Shown here one piece after another: positions 37,102-50,498 of a stretch of 64,000 nt of DNA. A model generated the notes under the pieces. The model searched no databases, had not been told where the DNA came from, and saw only the letters and a program-made list of their open reading frames with translations. Origin of the DNA: JACKHO01 sp041398745 (GTDB taxonomy: Bacteria; Planctomycetota; Planctomycetia; Planctomycetales; Planctomycetaceae); NCBI GenBank assembly GCA_041398745.1, contig JAWKUB010000008.1, forward strand, positions 310,001-374,000. Direction: 5' to 3'. Numbering within the stretch: the stretch's first letter is position 1; the number at the start of each line of letters is the position of its first letter. Position numbers and translations under genes: made by a program.

Positions 37102-40100
37102 GTGAGCCAAGGAGAAGAGATCCACGATGAAGAGTATGCGTTCACACAGGCTAGTTTCCCCGTAAATCTGAACTTGCCGCTAGCCGACGAAACTGACTTC
37201 GAATCTGCACGCCAAGCAATTCGCCGTGAGTTTCGAGATGCTGCAAAGTGGAAACGACTTCGCTGCCAAAACGTCAAGGTTGTTTCCGAATCGGAAACCG
37301 GAACTGTCTACGAATTGGAGATCGGCCATGCGGTCGAGTTCGATTGGACATGGGAAGGTGCCGTCGCATTTCGGCCTCTATTGCTGACAGAGCTTGAGAG
37401 TTCTCAGGCGACGCTATTCGAAAATGGCTCAATCGACCCAGATGTTGACGACTCGATTATGTGGTCTGGTGAGGTTCTGGAAGTCGATGAAGCGACCGGA
37501 CGCATATTCATTATTGTGAATAACCCGGAATACCCGCCTCGACGTGGATCGTTTTACGTTAGGCCATTTGAGTTTCTTGCGTTCCTGGATGCCGTCTACA
37601 ACGAACCGGCGTTCGAATCAATTCGCCATCATCTTCCTTCTCGACTTGCTGCAACGGCTGGGGGCATTCATCCAGATGTCGTTGAATACTGCGACACAGG
37701 ACTGGATTTTCTTCGCTCGTGGTGGCGAAAGTCGTGGAGCATTCTTTGGGGACCTCCGGGTACGGGAAAGACGTTTACAACGGGTCAGCAAGTAGCGAGT
37801 GTCTTGGCAGATCCGTCGGAGAGAATACTGGTCGTCTCGACAACAAATAAGGCAACCGATGCAGTTGCATTGTCAATTGGACGTGCCGCTCGAAGTCTCG
37901 GAGTAGATCTTGAGTCTTGTCAAATTCGCCGAATTGGAAAGGGAGCGTCGTTTCAACAGTTCAAATCCGAAGGTATGCTCGCCCTGCTACGTGGTACTGA
38001 AACTGAGTTCCTTGCTCAAATCGAAGCGTTGGCAATTGAACTTGCGAGAACGGAGGAGCCAGAAGACAAAGCGATGATCCGAAAGAAAATCCGTGAGATT
38101 CGCATTGCGATGCTGGATGCCTCAAAGCGGAACTTTCTTGATGCTGACGTGCAAGTAGTAGTCAGCACTTCTTTCAAGGCAACGACGTTCTTCAATCGAG
38201 ATGAGATCAAGCAAGAATTAGAACGTGGCAGTGCACCCTACACGACCATCTTCATCGACGAAGCCGGTTTGATGTCACGAGTGGCTATTGCAGCATTGGC
38301 GTTGCTCGCCAGTCGCCGGGTAATTCTCGTGGGCGACTCGAAGCAACTCGCTCCCATCAGTCGCATCAGCCGTATCCTCGAACCAGCACAGGGCAATTGG
38401 CTCGCTCGCAGTGGGTTAAGCCATCTCGATCAGATTCAGAAGACCGTTGACGGTGTGCATGTTCTGCAAGAGCAACGGCGAATGCACTCTGATGTCTGTG
38501 ATGTTGTTTCCAACTTTCAATACGATGGCTTTCTCACGACTGCGGCAGATGTGGCCTATCGAGAATACGCACTTCCGAACCTGTTGACAGGACAGCCTCG
38601 TACCGTCTGGTATGTACTGGACGAAGATATGGACGACCTTCCGTCGATCCGGGCGGAGCGTGGCCCCGGCAATCGCAGTTGGATTCGCACAGCAACCCCC
38701 AAAGTACTGAAAAAGCTCTTCGCAGATCCATCGCTGCGATCTGCAAATGGTCTATTCATCTCACCATTTAAGGCTCAGGCGAAGGAGATTCATTCGTTCT
38801 TCGCAACAAACGAAATGCACTCTTGGATGGCTTCCACCGTTCACAGCCAGCAAGGATCGGAAGCTGACATCGTCATCTTCGATTCAGTGAATGCTGGCAG
38901 CTACGGCTGGGCATACGATGAATGGAAGCGATTGGTGAACGTCGCTTTGAGCCGCTCTCGTGAGTCAATCATTCTGCTTGCAAGTCGTGCAGAAATGGAG
39001 GAACCGTATCTACGGCCTCTCGCCAAGCATCTTGCCCCTCGTGTCTTACGGAAACGTGGTTCGCAATTGTCGTGGGAAGAAGTTCAGGCAAAAGCGACTT
39101 ACCGGACACCCGTCGCTCGTGAAACCGAGTCACCATACTCATTGGGAAACCAGCTTGCGAAACGGAAAGAGCTACGCCCCGTACTGTCACACGAACAAGA
39201 GCGGCTCTGTGGATTGGAACTGGATGGCAAACCACGACTTGTACGTGGTGTTGCTGGCAGCGGCAAAACGGTAGTGCTCGCTCACTGGCTGATGCAGACC
39301 GTGCAACGACTTTCTAATGAATCGAATGTTCGCATATGGGCTGTATTCGCCAACCGTTCGTTGCAGTCGTTGATTGGCGAGTCAATTGTCTCAGCGTGGG
39401 AAACAGCCACAGGAGGTAAGTCTTTTCCGTGGGATCGAGTCGAGCTACATCACATCAAAGAAATATTGGAAGTCATGCTTCCTGAAGTCGGCCTGTCATC
39501 GCAGTCGTTTAGGTTTGAGTACGACCAGGCCGCAGAAGCCTATCTCGAACGAAAGCCCATTTCCGAAGTTTCGCCCCGATGCGATGCCCTGTTCATTGAT
39601 GAAGCACAGGACATGGGGCCAAGCACCCTGAAACTGCTTTCAGCCATTGTTCGCAAGACAGCCACCGACGACGAGAACAGTCGTTCGATCAATATCTTCT
39701 ACGACAATGCACAGAATATCTACGGTCGCAGTACGCCGAAATGGTCGGATCTTGGTCTGGACATGCGTGGTCGCTCAACTGTGATGAAAGAGAGCTTTCG
39801 TAGTACTCGCCCCATCACCGAGTTTGCCCTAAACATGCTGTACCGCCTTCAACCCCCCGAATCAAACCCTGACCACAAGGAACTTGTGGCTCGTGGACTG
39901 ATCGAAAGGTCTACTCGCAACGGGGCCGACTGGTGGAATGTCCGGTTCAATCAGATTGACGGTCCGAAGCCAGAGTTTCGCAGATATGCCAGTCTCGAAC
40001 AGGAGTTCGAGGCGATTGGAGATTACTGTCGGGAGTTGATCGAGGATCAGGGTGTGCAACCTTCGGACATTTGCCTGCTCTACAACGGCTCGAACATCCC

Positions 40101-40734
40101 GAACTGGCTGAAGAAGGCAACCCTACCCCGTCTCGCTGGCATGGGGGTGGAGTTATCGGTTCAAACCAACAAGCCATTCGAACGAAGCAGCAATGTTCTG
40201 TTGGCGACGACTTCTCATTCCTACAAAGGATACGACTCCGAAATCGTGATCGTCCCCGGAGTCGATCAGTACAAAGCCCAAGGCAAAGGAGTTCTCGCCA
40301 ACAACCTCTATGTCGCTATGACACGAGCAAGGTCCGTTCTGACCTTGTTTTCGCAAACGATGAGCGATCCGTCATCTCGGACGCTTTACACGGTTATCGA
40401 GGATTGCCTTAGTGACCTTGAAGAAGCACCGGAGATCGACTCGGAGATCAGTCAGCAGGACGATCTAGTGGCATTGGTTGATCAAATTGGGAGTGAGCAT
40501 CGGAAGTGGCTGATTGATATTTGGAGCAATCATAAAGTGTCACAGGAACCACTCATGACCAAAGTCGGTCAGATCATCGCTGAGCCACTGTTCCGACTTC
40601 GGATCGGCGATAAAAGATATGCATGTTTTGGGACGGAGAAACCACGAAGACGCATCCTGCAGAAGCTGGAAGACTTGAACGTGCAGGTGATCGTTCCGGG
40701 CGAACATTTCACCATAGAGGCCGATGAATTATGA
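37102..40734 (+). CDS. Tandem SF1 helicase: DNA2/Upf1-like module fused to UvrD-like module
   Basis: A 1210-aa protein with two complete SF1 helicase cores. The first has Walker A GPPGTGKT (217-224), box II IDEAGLM near 386, VGDSKQL, and STVHSQQGSEADIVIF followed by NVALSRSRE, the AAA_11/AAA_12 pattern of DNA2/Upf1-type (SF1B) helicases. The second has Walker A GVAGSGKT (716-723), IDEAQDMG near 833, SYKGYDSEIVIVPG near 1038 and YVAMTRAR, the UvrD/PcrA-like pattern. The N-terminal 200 residues and the C-terminal 90 are of unknown fold; no nuclease motif is visible. Start is GTG. It leads an operon with overlapping genes and is divergent from the restriction block. Confidence 0.85.
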   Translation: MSQGEEIHDEEYAFTQASFPVNLNLPLADETDFESARQAIRREFRDAAKWKRLRCQNVKVVSESETGTVYELEIGHAVEFDWTWEGAVAFRPLLLTELESSQATLFENGSIDPDVDDSIMWSGEVLEVDEATGRIFIIVNNPEYPPRRGSFYVRPFEFLAFLDAVYNEPAFESIRHHLPSRLAATAGGIHPDVVEYCDTGLDFLRSWWRKSWSILWGPPGTGKTFTTGQQVASVLADPSERILVVSTTNKATDAVALSIGRAARSLGVDLESCQIRRIGKGASFQQFKSEGMLALLRGTETEFLAQIEALAIELARTEEPEDKAMIRKKIREIRIAMLDASKRNFLDADVQVVVSTSFKATTFFNRDEIKQELERGSAPYTTIFIDEAGLMSRVAIAALALLASRRVILVGDSKQLAPISRISRILEPAQGNWLARSGLSHLDQIQKTVDGVHVLQEQRRMHSDVCDVVSNFQYDGFLTTAADVAYREYALPNLLTGQPRTVWYVLDEDMDDLPSIRAERGPGNRSWIRTATPKVLKKLFADPSLRSANGLFISPFKAQAKEIHSFFATNEMHSWMASTVHSQQGSEADIVIFDSVNAGSYGWAYDEWKRLVNVALSRSRESIILLASRAEMEEPYLRPLAKHLAPRVLRKRGSQLSWEEVQAKATYRTPVARETESPYSLGNQLAKRKELRPVLSHEQERLCGLELDGKPRLVRGVAGSGKTVVLAHWLMQTVQRLSNESNVRIWAVFANRSLQSLIGESIVSAWETATGGKSFPWDRVELHHIKEILEVMLPEVGLSSQSFRFEYDQAAEAYLERKPISEVSPRCDALFIDEAQDMGPSTLKLLSAIVRKTATDDENSRSINIFYDNAQNIYGRSTPKWSDLGLDMRGRSTVMKESFRSTRPITEFALNMLYRLQPPESNPDHKELVARGLIERSTRNGADWWNVRFNQIDGPKPEFRRYASLEQEFEAIGDYCRELIEDQGVQPSDICLLYNGSNIPNWLKKATLPRLAGMGVELSVQTNKPFERSSNVLLATTSHSYKGYDSEIVIVPGVDQYKAQGKGVLANNLYVAMTRARSVLTLFSQTMSDPSSRTLYTVIEDCLSDLEEAPEIDSEISQQDDLVALVDQIGSEHRKWLIDIWSNHKVSQEPLMTKVGQIIAEPLFRLRIGDKRYACFGTEKPRRRILQKLEDLNVQVIVPGEHFTIEADEL

Positions 40735-41201
40735 AAATCCTCTTTCTCCACGGCTGGCACAGCGTACCGGGTGGCGTCAAACCGACCTACCTGAGAGTCG
40801 CTGGGCACGAAGTCCTGAATCCCGCCCTTGATGATGACGATTTTGATGCCGCTGCCCAAACCGCCCAAGTCGAGTACGATCACCACCAGCCTGCCGTGAT
40901 TGTCGGTTCATCCCGTGGTGGTGCGGTCGCCTTGAACATTGAGTCAAAGGACACGCCGCTCGTGCTGCTTTGCCCCGCTTGGAAGAACTGGGGCACGGTC
41001 ACGAAGCTCAAGCCGAACTCAGTGATCCTTCATAGTCGAGCCGACGGTGTAATCCCTTTCGCCGACTCAGAGGAACTCGTGGCCCAAAGCAGTCTGTCGC
41101 CCGAGACGCTGGTTGAAGTCGGGAACGATCATCGATTGGCTGATCCAGAGTCACTGAGGGTGATGTTGGAGGCCTGTGAACGATTGGGAGGAGTGAAATG
41201 A
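40731..41201 (+). CDS. Small alpha/beta hydrolase (YqiA/esterase-like)
   Basis: A 156-aa hydrolase with LFLHGW at residues 4-9, nucleophile elbow VGSSRGGAV, an Asp in SRADGVIPF and a His in GNDHRL, so a full Ser-Asp-His triad is present. Substrate is unknown. It starts inside the helicase stop (ATGA, 40731-40734) and ends inside the next gene's start, so it is translationally coupled to both, which is unusual company for an esterase. Confidence 0.8.
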   Translation: MKILFLHGWHSVPGGVKPTYLRVAGHEVLNPALDDDDFDAAAQTAQVEYDHHQPAVIVGSSRGGAVALNIESKDTPLVLLCPAWKNWGTVTKLKPNSVILHSRADGVIPFADSEELVAQSSLSPETLVEVGNDHRLADPESLRVMLEACERLGGVK

Positions 41202-42109
41202 GCCACGAAACTCTTACCGGGCTCAAGATCCGAGAATCCATACAGAACGTACTTTCTAGAGTTCGCCTAACGGCGGCAGAACATGGAAAAAAGACCGAAC
41301 TCCCAACAGCGGCCTTTTCCAATGCCTTGAATGCCGTTGGAGAGAACTTTGTTGATCTGCTTCTCGCTACTGAACGTAGAGGGAAATGGTGGCTCGGCGA
41401 GACAGGTCAGTTTCAGGATTGCATTGTCCATAGAGTAGGCGACCGAGCACCTAGAAACTTTGTTCGTGGTGTATCTGAAGATTGGAAGTGGTATCCAGAG
41501 GCGGCGAGCCGTCTTGCTGATCCGATGACTGGACCGGATCACGTCGTGCGTGTCAGTGTCCCTTCCCTCGAAATCGATGGCTCAGTGTGTTTAGAACAAA
41601 AGCTTCGATTCGGTTCTCGGGGAGACGCCTTCGCAGGAGCCACCACATATCTGAAGCACTTACTTCACCGATTGAATTGTCGTCGCCCCAGTGCAAGAGA
41701 GTTTGACTTGGATAGCTACTGCAATGAACTTCTTGAGGCGACGAAGGCAGTACTGTGCAGGACGAAGAAGGATGGAGGACTTGCCTATTCTGGCTCGGTC
41801 CCGCAGGTCTGTTTCGTCTCCACCGCTCTTCACCCACACAAAGTACTTGTGACTGACAAATCTGGAGTTTCACAAGTCGAATGTGATTACGTCGGCCTTC
41901 TCGCCCCGACGGTGAATACAACTGAACTGGCAGGTGCCTCGCCTGCTCTACGAATAGTACGCAAAGCAAAGGTCCGGTTGTGGATTGGTCTCGATTCACT
42001 TCTTGAAGTGTGTACTGACGAGGAAGTCGAAGCGGCATGGTCCACAGCCGTTGCACAGCTTACGAATGACATTCGCAAGCCCATCTGGCGAATGGACGAG
42101 AACGGATAA
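41198..42109 (+). CDS. Unknown protein, third gene of the double-helicase operon (303 aa)
   Basis: Unrecognised. ATGA overlap with the hydrolase. It begins with an alpha-helical region, then a beta-rich part (HVVRVSVPSLEIDGSVCLEQ) and ends with IVRKAKVRLWIGLDSLLEV. No signal peptide, no membrane segment and no nuclease motif I can name. Coupling indicates a role tied to the helicase. Confidence 0.65.
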   Translation: MSHETLTGLKIRESIQNVLSRVRLTAAEHGKKTELPTAAFSNALNAVGENFVDLLLATERRGKWWLGETGQFQDCIVHRVGDRAPRNFVRGVSEDWKWYPEAASRLADPMTGPDHVVRVSVPSLEIDGSVCLEQKLRFGSRGDAFAGATTYLKHLLHRLNCRRPSAREFDLDSYCNELLEATKAVLCRTKKDGGLAYSGSVPQVCFVSTALHPHKVLVTDKSGVSQVECDYVGLLAPTVNTTELAGASPALRIVRKAKVRLWIGLDSLLEVCTDEEVEAAWSTAVAQLTNDIRKPIWRMDENG

Positions 42110-42135
42110 CTCCGCAATCTACGACCACACTGTAG

Positions 42136-42396
42136 ATGACCGACAAAGCAGTCGTGACGAAAAGTAGCACTCTAGCCCGACAACTCGCCGACGAACTCCA
42201 ACCGTCCGAGTCTGGCAAACAGAGCATCGTGCTGGCCGACGACGCCAATGCAAAAGTGGTACTGTTCGCCTTCGCCGCTGGTGACGGACTCGTTGAACAC
42301 GTTGCTCCTCTCCCTGCAATCATCCAGATCATCAAGGGCGAAGTTGTTGCCGCCAGGAGTCGCATTCACGAAGGCACGAAAGGCTGGGACACCTGA
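42136..42396 (+). pseudogene. Truncated cupin-like protein (86 aa)
   Basis: Residues 35-70 (VVLFAFAAGDGLVEHVAP, then PAIIQIIKGE) match the first strands of a small single-domain cupin. The second half, including the usual metal-binding His residues, is missing; the tail VVAARSRIHEGTKGW is unrelated. The 3' end overlaps the convergent gene by about 30 bases, so I read it as cut off by insertion or deletion. Confidence 0.5.
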
Positions 42397-43001
42397 TCAA
42401 ATTCTGACAAGACCTTGCTTGTGATGACATCGATCTTGGTACCGATGTGCCTCTTTACCAACATTAGGTATTCCTGTGCCCGTCCAATTCCTTCAACGAG
42501 AGCTGTTGTTCGTGTGTTGACGAATGAGGGATGCGAATAGATTTCTTCCAATTGCTGCTGGTCCCATCCGTAGGCATTCAGAATCCGATTGACGCCTTCT
42601 TCTCGAATCAGAAGTTTTCCTTTTGATTTCGAGTCAAGTCGCTGACCTTCAGCCAAATCTTCGAAATAGAAACTGTCTGCACAGAACTCGTGCAGCCAGA
42701 AGTTCAAGGCATCTGGGTACGTGGACTGAGCTGCATATGGTTGAAGTCCAGCAAATCCTGGATTGGAAAGATGAAACGACAACTCACTCTGACTGAGAAA
42801 GCGTCGTGCAAAGAGGGAAGAGCCCATCAAGGTGAAGTAGTGGGCCTTTTCGTGGACAAGTGCACGCTGATACTTCTTGAATTCAATCGAATTCGGGTCT
42901 GCACCATGCTCCGACGAATACGGTTTGGATGGATCAATGCCGATTTCATTCAGCAGAATCAAGGTGAAAAGTGTGTCTGGATCAAATATGCCCGCCTGCA
43001 T
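42366..43001 (-). CDS. Putative zinc metallopeptidase-like protein (211 aa)
   Basis: Unknown family. It contains HEKAH in ALVHEKAHYFTLMGS (near residues 50-54), a perfect HExxH zinc-protease motif, and later WLHEFCADSFYFEDL, which could supply a third ligand (Glu). Charged and soluble, no signal peptide. It stands alone on the minus strand between the double-helicase operon and the ArdC module. Protease activity is inferred from the motif only. Confidence 0.55.
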   Translation of the reverse strand: MQAGIFDPDTLFTLILLNEIGIDPSKPYSSEHGADPNSIEFKKYQRALVHEKAHYFTLMGSSLFARRFLSQSELSFHLSNPGFAGLQPYAAQSTYPDALNFWLHEFCADSFYFEDLAEGQRLDSKSKGKLLIREEGVNRILNAYGWDQQQLEEIYSHPSFVNTRTTALVEGIGRAQEYLMLVKRHIGTKIDVITSKVLSEFDQVSQPFVPS

Positions 43002-43353
43002 GCCGTTTCCTTGCCACCTGAGTTAGAAGATGTTCGCAATCCTGAATGTTTGATGGAAGTCTATCATCAAAAGTGAGGTGTCACGACCTAGAGGGCATAG
43101 TACTAGGCGACCGCCTCGGCAAAGATTTGCTCGTTCTAACCACGAATAGTCAGAACTTCCACTACGTTCGTGTCTGGGGAGAGCGAACGATTGCTGTTGT
43201 CTCTGATTCCAGGCCTCGCTGTGGTTTACCAACCGAGAGGGCAGATGCTCATCTTTGTCTCTTAAATGATGCTGAAGGCGTTGCGAATAACAACACCTTT
43301 CTTGGACCAACACCAGCCATTGTCACCAACCCTCCTCAAACAGGAATCAGACA
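43002..43353. other. Intergenic stretch before the ArdC module
   Basis: No convincing gene on either strand. The only notable element is the first copy of the recurring leader motif, GGACCAAC at 43304-43311, 46 bases before the ardC start. Confidence 0.5.
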
Positions 43354-44256
<903 letters not shown>

Positions 44257-44264
44257 TGAGTTCC

Positions 44265-44295
44265 AAGAGCCAGCGACTCACGCTCGCTGGTTCTT
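44265..44295 (+). terminator. Terminator-like hairpin after ardC
   Basis: AAGAGCCAGCG (44265-44275) pairs with CGCTGGTTCTT (44285-44295), 11 bp with one wobble and a 9-nt loop, followed by a short pyrimidine/T-rich tail. It ends the ardC unit before the next GGACC leader. Confidence 0.5.
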
Positions 44296-44368
44296 TCCGT
44301 TTCTTGGCCAACCAAAGTTGGACCCACTCAGTTCACCGTGACGGCAACCGATCCCAAACGGAGAACAA

Positions 44369-44986
<618 letters not shown>

Positions 44987-45050
44987 GCGGACCAACGGCG
45001 AAGGTCACCGATCATCGTCGGTCGGTGTCCTTCAACCAAACGAGCAAAGC

Positions 45051-45278
45051 ATGAAACAACGAACACTCAAAGAAGCGATCCGACACAATCAGCGACACCT
45101 CAAATACGAGCGAATTCTGCGTCGGATTCGCCTTCGCATCTTCGATTACGAGGACCAAGGCAAGCTCGAAAAGGCCCAGCGTGTGATTGCCAAGTGCAAA
45201 GCGATTTGCGGACCACGATGGGAGGCGAGACAGAAGCGAATCCAAGACCGGCATCTTCATCGTGTCTGGAATCGCTGA
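45051..45278 (+). CDS. Small basic protein (75 aa)
   Basis: Starts MKQRTLKEAIRHNQ and is almost entirely helical and Arg/Lys-rich, with YERILRRIRLRI; a nucleic-acid-binding role is plausible but unproven. The leader motif lies at 44989 and a small dyad ACCGA/TCGGT is in the leader. No strong ribosome site (GAGCAAAGC before the ATG). Confidence 0.55.
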   Translation: MKQRTLKEAIRHNQRHLKYERILRRIRLRIFDYEDQGKLEKAQRVIAKCKAICGPRWEARQKRIQDRHLHRVWNR

Positions 45279-45330
45279 CGGCTTGACAAATCTCAATCGG
45301 ACCGGACCAATCGTGAGGATGAAACACTCA

Positions 45331-46272
<942 letters not shown>

Positions 46273-46317
46273 TTTTTTTGTACCGGACCAATCCGGTTTC
46301 TGTGAGGAGATCATTCG

Positions 46318-46788
<471 letters not shown>

Positions 46789-46916
46789 TTGTCGTTCCGA
46801 TTGTGCCTTGGATCTGCTGCGAGACCGTCAGTGTTCGTTCGGACCATGAACGAAGTTTGTCGGAGAATGACCGGCGTCCGTTTGATCTCCGTTTGATGTG
46901 CGTTTGAAAGTTGTTC

Positions 46917-47876
<960 letters not shown>

Positions 47877-47886
47877 AAGTCCATAA

Positions 47887-48468
47887 ATGGCACCGAACAT
47901 ATTTACAATCAACACCGATAACGCATCTCCGATCCAGATTTGCATTGGTGTCGAAGCAGACTCTTTGGCCGTGCGTATAGCTGGTTATGCAGTGGCAGAA
48001 CCGGGTGGGGCTGTCGTGTCTATACGAAACACGAATCAAGGAATCGTCGTCGAAGTCAGAGCCGAGATATTGTGTGACGCTCCCACGCATTTGATTTCGC
48101 TTAAGAACGCACGTGTGACACGACGCAATTCCAAAGTGATCGACATTTTGCGTCAGCTTAGCAACGTCGCCCCAGATTCTCTTCAGGAAGGGATGTTGAT
48201 CAATCGACTGACGCAACACATCAATTCAACAACTGGCAAACGCTTCAATCTTAAAACCATTGCAGAGCTTATCGGGCAGCGGTACTCGCATGTCCGCAAC
48301 CGTTTCTCATTGGCTTTACCCTATCGTCAACCGTCCCGAAGTCTAAAGCAGATGGACCATCACGGGTTGTCATCAAACTCTAACCTCCAAGGGAAAATCG
48401 ATGACGACAGAAACCAAAACGCCTGTGGCGAACGGGGCAGACGAGGTTCAACGAAAAGCGGCCAGTGA
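47887..48468 (+). CDS. Hypothetical protein after the recombinase (up to 193 aa)
   Basis: Unrecognised. Starts 10 bases after the recombinase stop without a clear ribosome site. The middle has a helix-turn-helix-like stretch (LKTIAELIGQRYSHVRNRF). The last 35 residues overlap the GGACC leader at 48354 and the next gene's first 68 bases, so the natural stop was probably near 48350 and the tail is read-through after a change. Confidence 0.45.
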   Translation: MAPNIFTINTDNASPIQICIGVEADSLAVRIAGYAVAEPGGAVVSIRNTNQGIVVEVRAEILCDAPTHLISLKNARVTRRNSKVIDILRQLSNVAPDSLQEGMLINRLTQHINSTTGKRFNLKTIAELIGQRYSHVRNRFSLALPYRQPSRSLKQMDHHGLSSNSNLQGKIDDDRNQNACGERGRRGSTKSGQ

Positions 48469-48715
48469 TGCGAACGCCGTGCAGTGCGGCGTGAACATCG
48501 TCGCCATTGTTGGAGCGTTTCATCGACATTTGCTCGCTCTGCAACAAAGTGGCGTCTGTGGGGACGAACTCTTCAACCATCCCGTCGCTCTGAGCTTCAC
48601 AAGCAAACTCAACTCGTTGTGCCGAATGACGCATGACCGAGAACTCGATTCTCTCAATGCAGTTCGCAGGATTGAGCAAGGCGAGTCGGTCGAGTACGAA
48701 GTGATTTCGCTTTGA
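48401..48715 (+). CDS. Conserved hypothetical protein of the mobile module (104 aa)
   Basis: Unrecognised soluble protein with a helical pattern (VAIVGAFHRHLLALQQSGV). It has its own leader (GGACC at 48354, 46 nt before the ATG) and a purine-rich site AAGGGAAAA, matching the other module genes. Directly after its stop is another GGACC copy (48720) that now leads nowhere. Confidence 0.6.
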   Translation: MTTETKTPVANGADEVQRKAASDANAVQCGVNIVAIVGAFHRHLLALQQSGVCGDELFNHPVALSFTSKLNSLCRMTHDRELDSLNAVRRIEQGESVEYEVISL

Positions 48716-48725
48716 ATCTGGACCG

Positions 48726-49361
48726 CTACGGCTTGAAGTTAGACAACACAAATCGTCGATTCAAAGGCTGTGCTTCACGGGCTGGGTGCTGAAGAAACGG
48801 GATGAGCTTCATCAGTTCTTTCTTCGAAAGCTTTAATGGCTCTCGAAGGACCACCCAGCTAACATTTTCATCGTACTTGGGAGTCGTTAGCGAGCCTTCG
48901 TATCGGTAGTAGTGCTTAACATCCTCCGGCAACCAATCAAACGGTTTAGTAGAAACAACAGGATCGGAGTTGTCATCTTGAGGATCGAGGAAGCTCCTGA
49001 GTTGTGGAATCAACGTTGGAACAACCTTTGATTTTGTTGATGGCTCGATGAAGACGCCAATAACGGCTCGGCTCTTGTCGTCTTTGTTTTGATGAACGAT
49101 GTGCAACTCCATCGTTTGTTGGACCCCAGCGACCCAATGTTCACTCGGATGATGGAAGTGAAACTGAACAAGCTGAAACTGCTTTTGATCTAGCTTGATG
49201 AATTGGCGTTCGTCTGGTTCAAACTCGATGTGAACACCGTGCTCGTCGGGCTTGATCGCCCCCTTTGCCGTCTTCTTCCATTTGATGGCGAGTTTGTTCT
49301 TGCCGAAATCGGTGACAACGGGATTTGAGAGATCAATCGGCGACTGTTGCGAACGACTCAT
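48726..49361 (-). CDS. Alpha-class carbonic anhydrase-like protein, without signal peptide
   Basis: A 211-aa protein with the alpha-carbonic-anhydrase signature: SPIDLS near the start, QFHFHHPSEH and ELHIVH giving the three zinc His, and YRYEGSLTTP followed by ENVSWVVL. This enzyme interconverts CO2 and bicarbonate. Alpha enzymes are normally exported, but here the protein starts at the catalytic domain with no signal sequence. It is the only minus-strand gene inside the module and sits directly after an orphan leader motif, so it looks like inserted cargo. Confidence 0.85.
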   Translation of the reverse strand: MSRSQQSPIDLSNPVVTDFGKNKLAIKWKKTAKGAIKPDEHGVHIEFEPDERQFIKLDQKQFQLVQFHFHHPSEHWVAGVQQTMELHIVHQNKDDKSRAVIGVFIEPSTKSKVVPTLIPQLRSFLDPQDDNSDPVVSTKPFDWLPEDVKHYYRYEGSLTTPKYDENVSWVVLREPLKLSKKELMKLIPFLQHPAREAQPLNRRFVLSNFKP

Positions 49362-49491
49362 GTGGGAGGCTCCAAGTGTGGTTTAGTATGTTCATCCACA
49401 CATTCTATCACGGCAGTTCGGCAATCCCACTGAGTCGCCTGTGGACCGAAGTCTCCATGTGAAACCAGTTCTTCACACACAGGAGATCGAC

Positions 49492-49912
49492 ATGACAAGC
49501 ACTCGCTGCGAACGACACGGGGCAAATCGAGGTCGGAATCATCGAGCATGAGGGACGGGAATTTGCCGCCCTCGGTGCGTCCGTCGTCGGGCGGAACATC
49601 ACCGGCTACACGAAAGGGGACCGGTACGGCGTCACGCTGACAACTTGGTGCGGCAAGACCATGCTGGATTGTCGCTGCGAGATCGTCGAGCGGTACTGGA
49701 CCGGATCACTCACCTTGATGTTCCGACTCCCTCATGGTCGGTTTATCGTCGGTTACGCACTCGGCGAAAGCGGAACGCTCTTTCGTGGCGAACTCATTGA
49801 CGACTGCACCGACGACGATGCCCGTCGTCAAGCTGCGTATCTCGCTCAGTTCTTTGGCGATCTTGACGCTGAAGATGAAGAGGCTTTTCAAGCCGAACTC
49901 GCCAAGGCGTGA
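49492..49912 (+). pseudogene. Small module gene with an apparent frameshift after codon 3
   Basis: AGGAG (49481-49485) and the ATG at 49492 are ideally placed, but that frame stops after about 19 codons. One base later, from 49502, an open frame runs to 49912 (residues LAANDTGQIEVGII onward, later TTWCGKTMLDC and LPHGRFIVGYALG). Removing one base near 49500 would restore a protein of about 140 aa. The intact part is a compact, beta-rich unknown domain. Its leader motif is at 49443. Confidence 0.6.
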
Positions 49913-49962
49913 TCGGACCGATGTCTGCTCGTGTCATTCACATTCAAACAGGAGACATGAAC

Positions 49963-50370
<408 letters not shown>

Positions 50371-50386
50371 CGAACAACCGAAGAAT

Positions 50387-50418
50387 GAAGAGCCGGGGCA
50401 AGGATGTTCCGGCTCTTC
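50387..50418 (+). terminator. Hairpin after the 135-aa gene
   Basis: A perfect 10-bp stem GAAGAGCCGG/CCGGCTCTTC with a 12-nt loop, 17 bases after the stop codon and before the next leader motif. No T-run, but the position matches the hairpin after ardC. Confidence 0.45.
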
Positions 50419-50498
50419 TGCGTTGGCGACTTCACAATGTTCGACATCGGACCATCGTCTCGAATCATCACCAACTCACTTCAACTCAAGGAGACACG

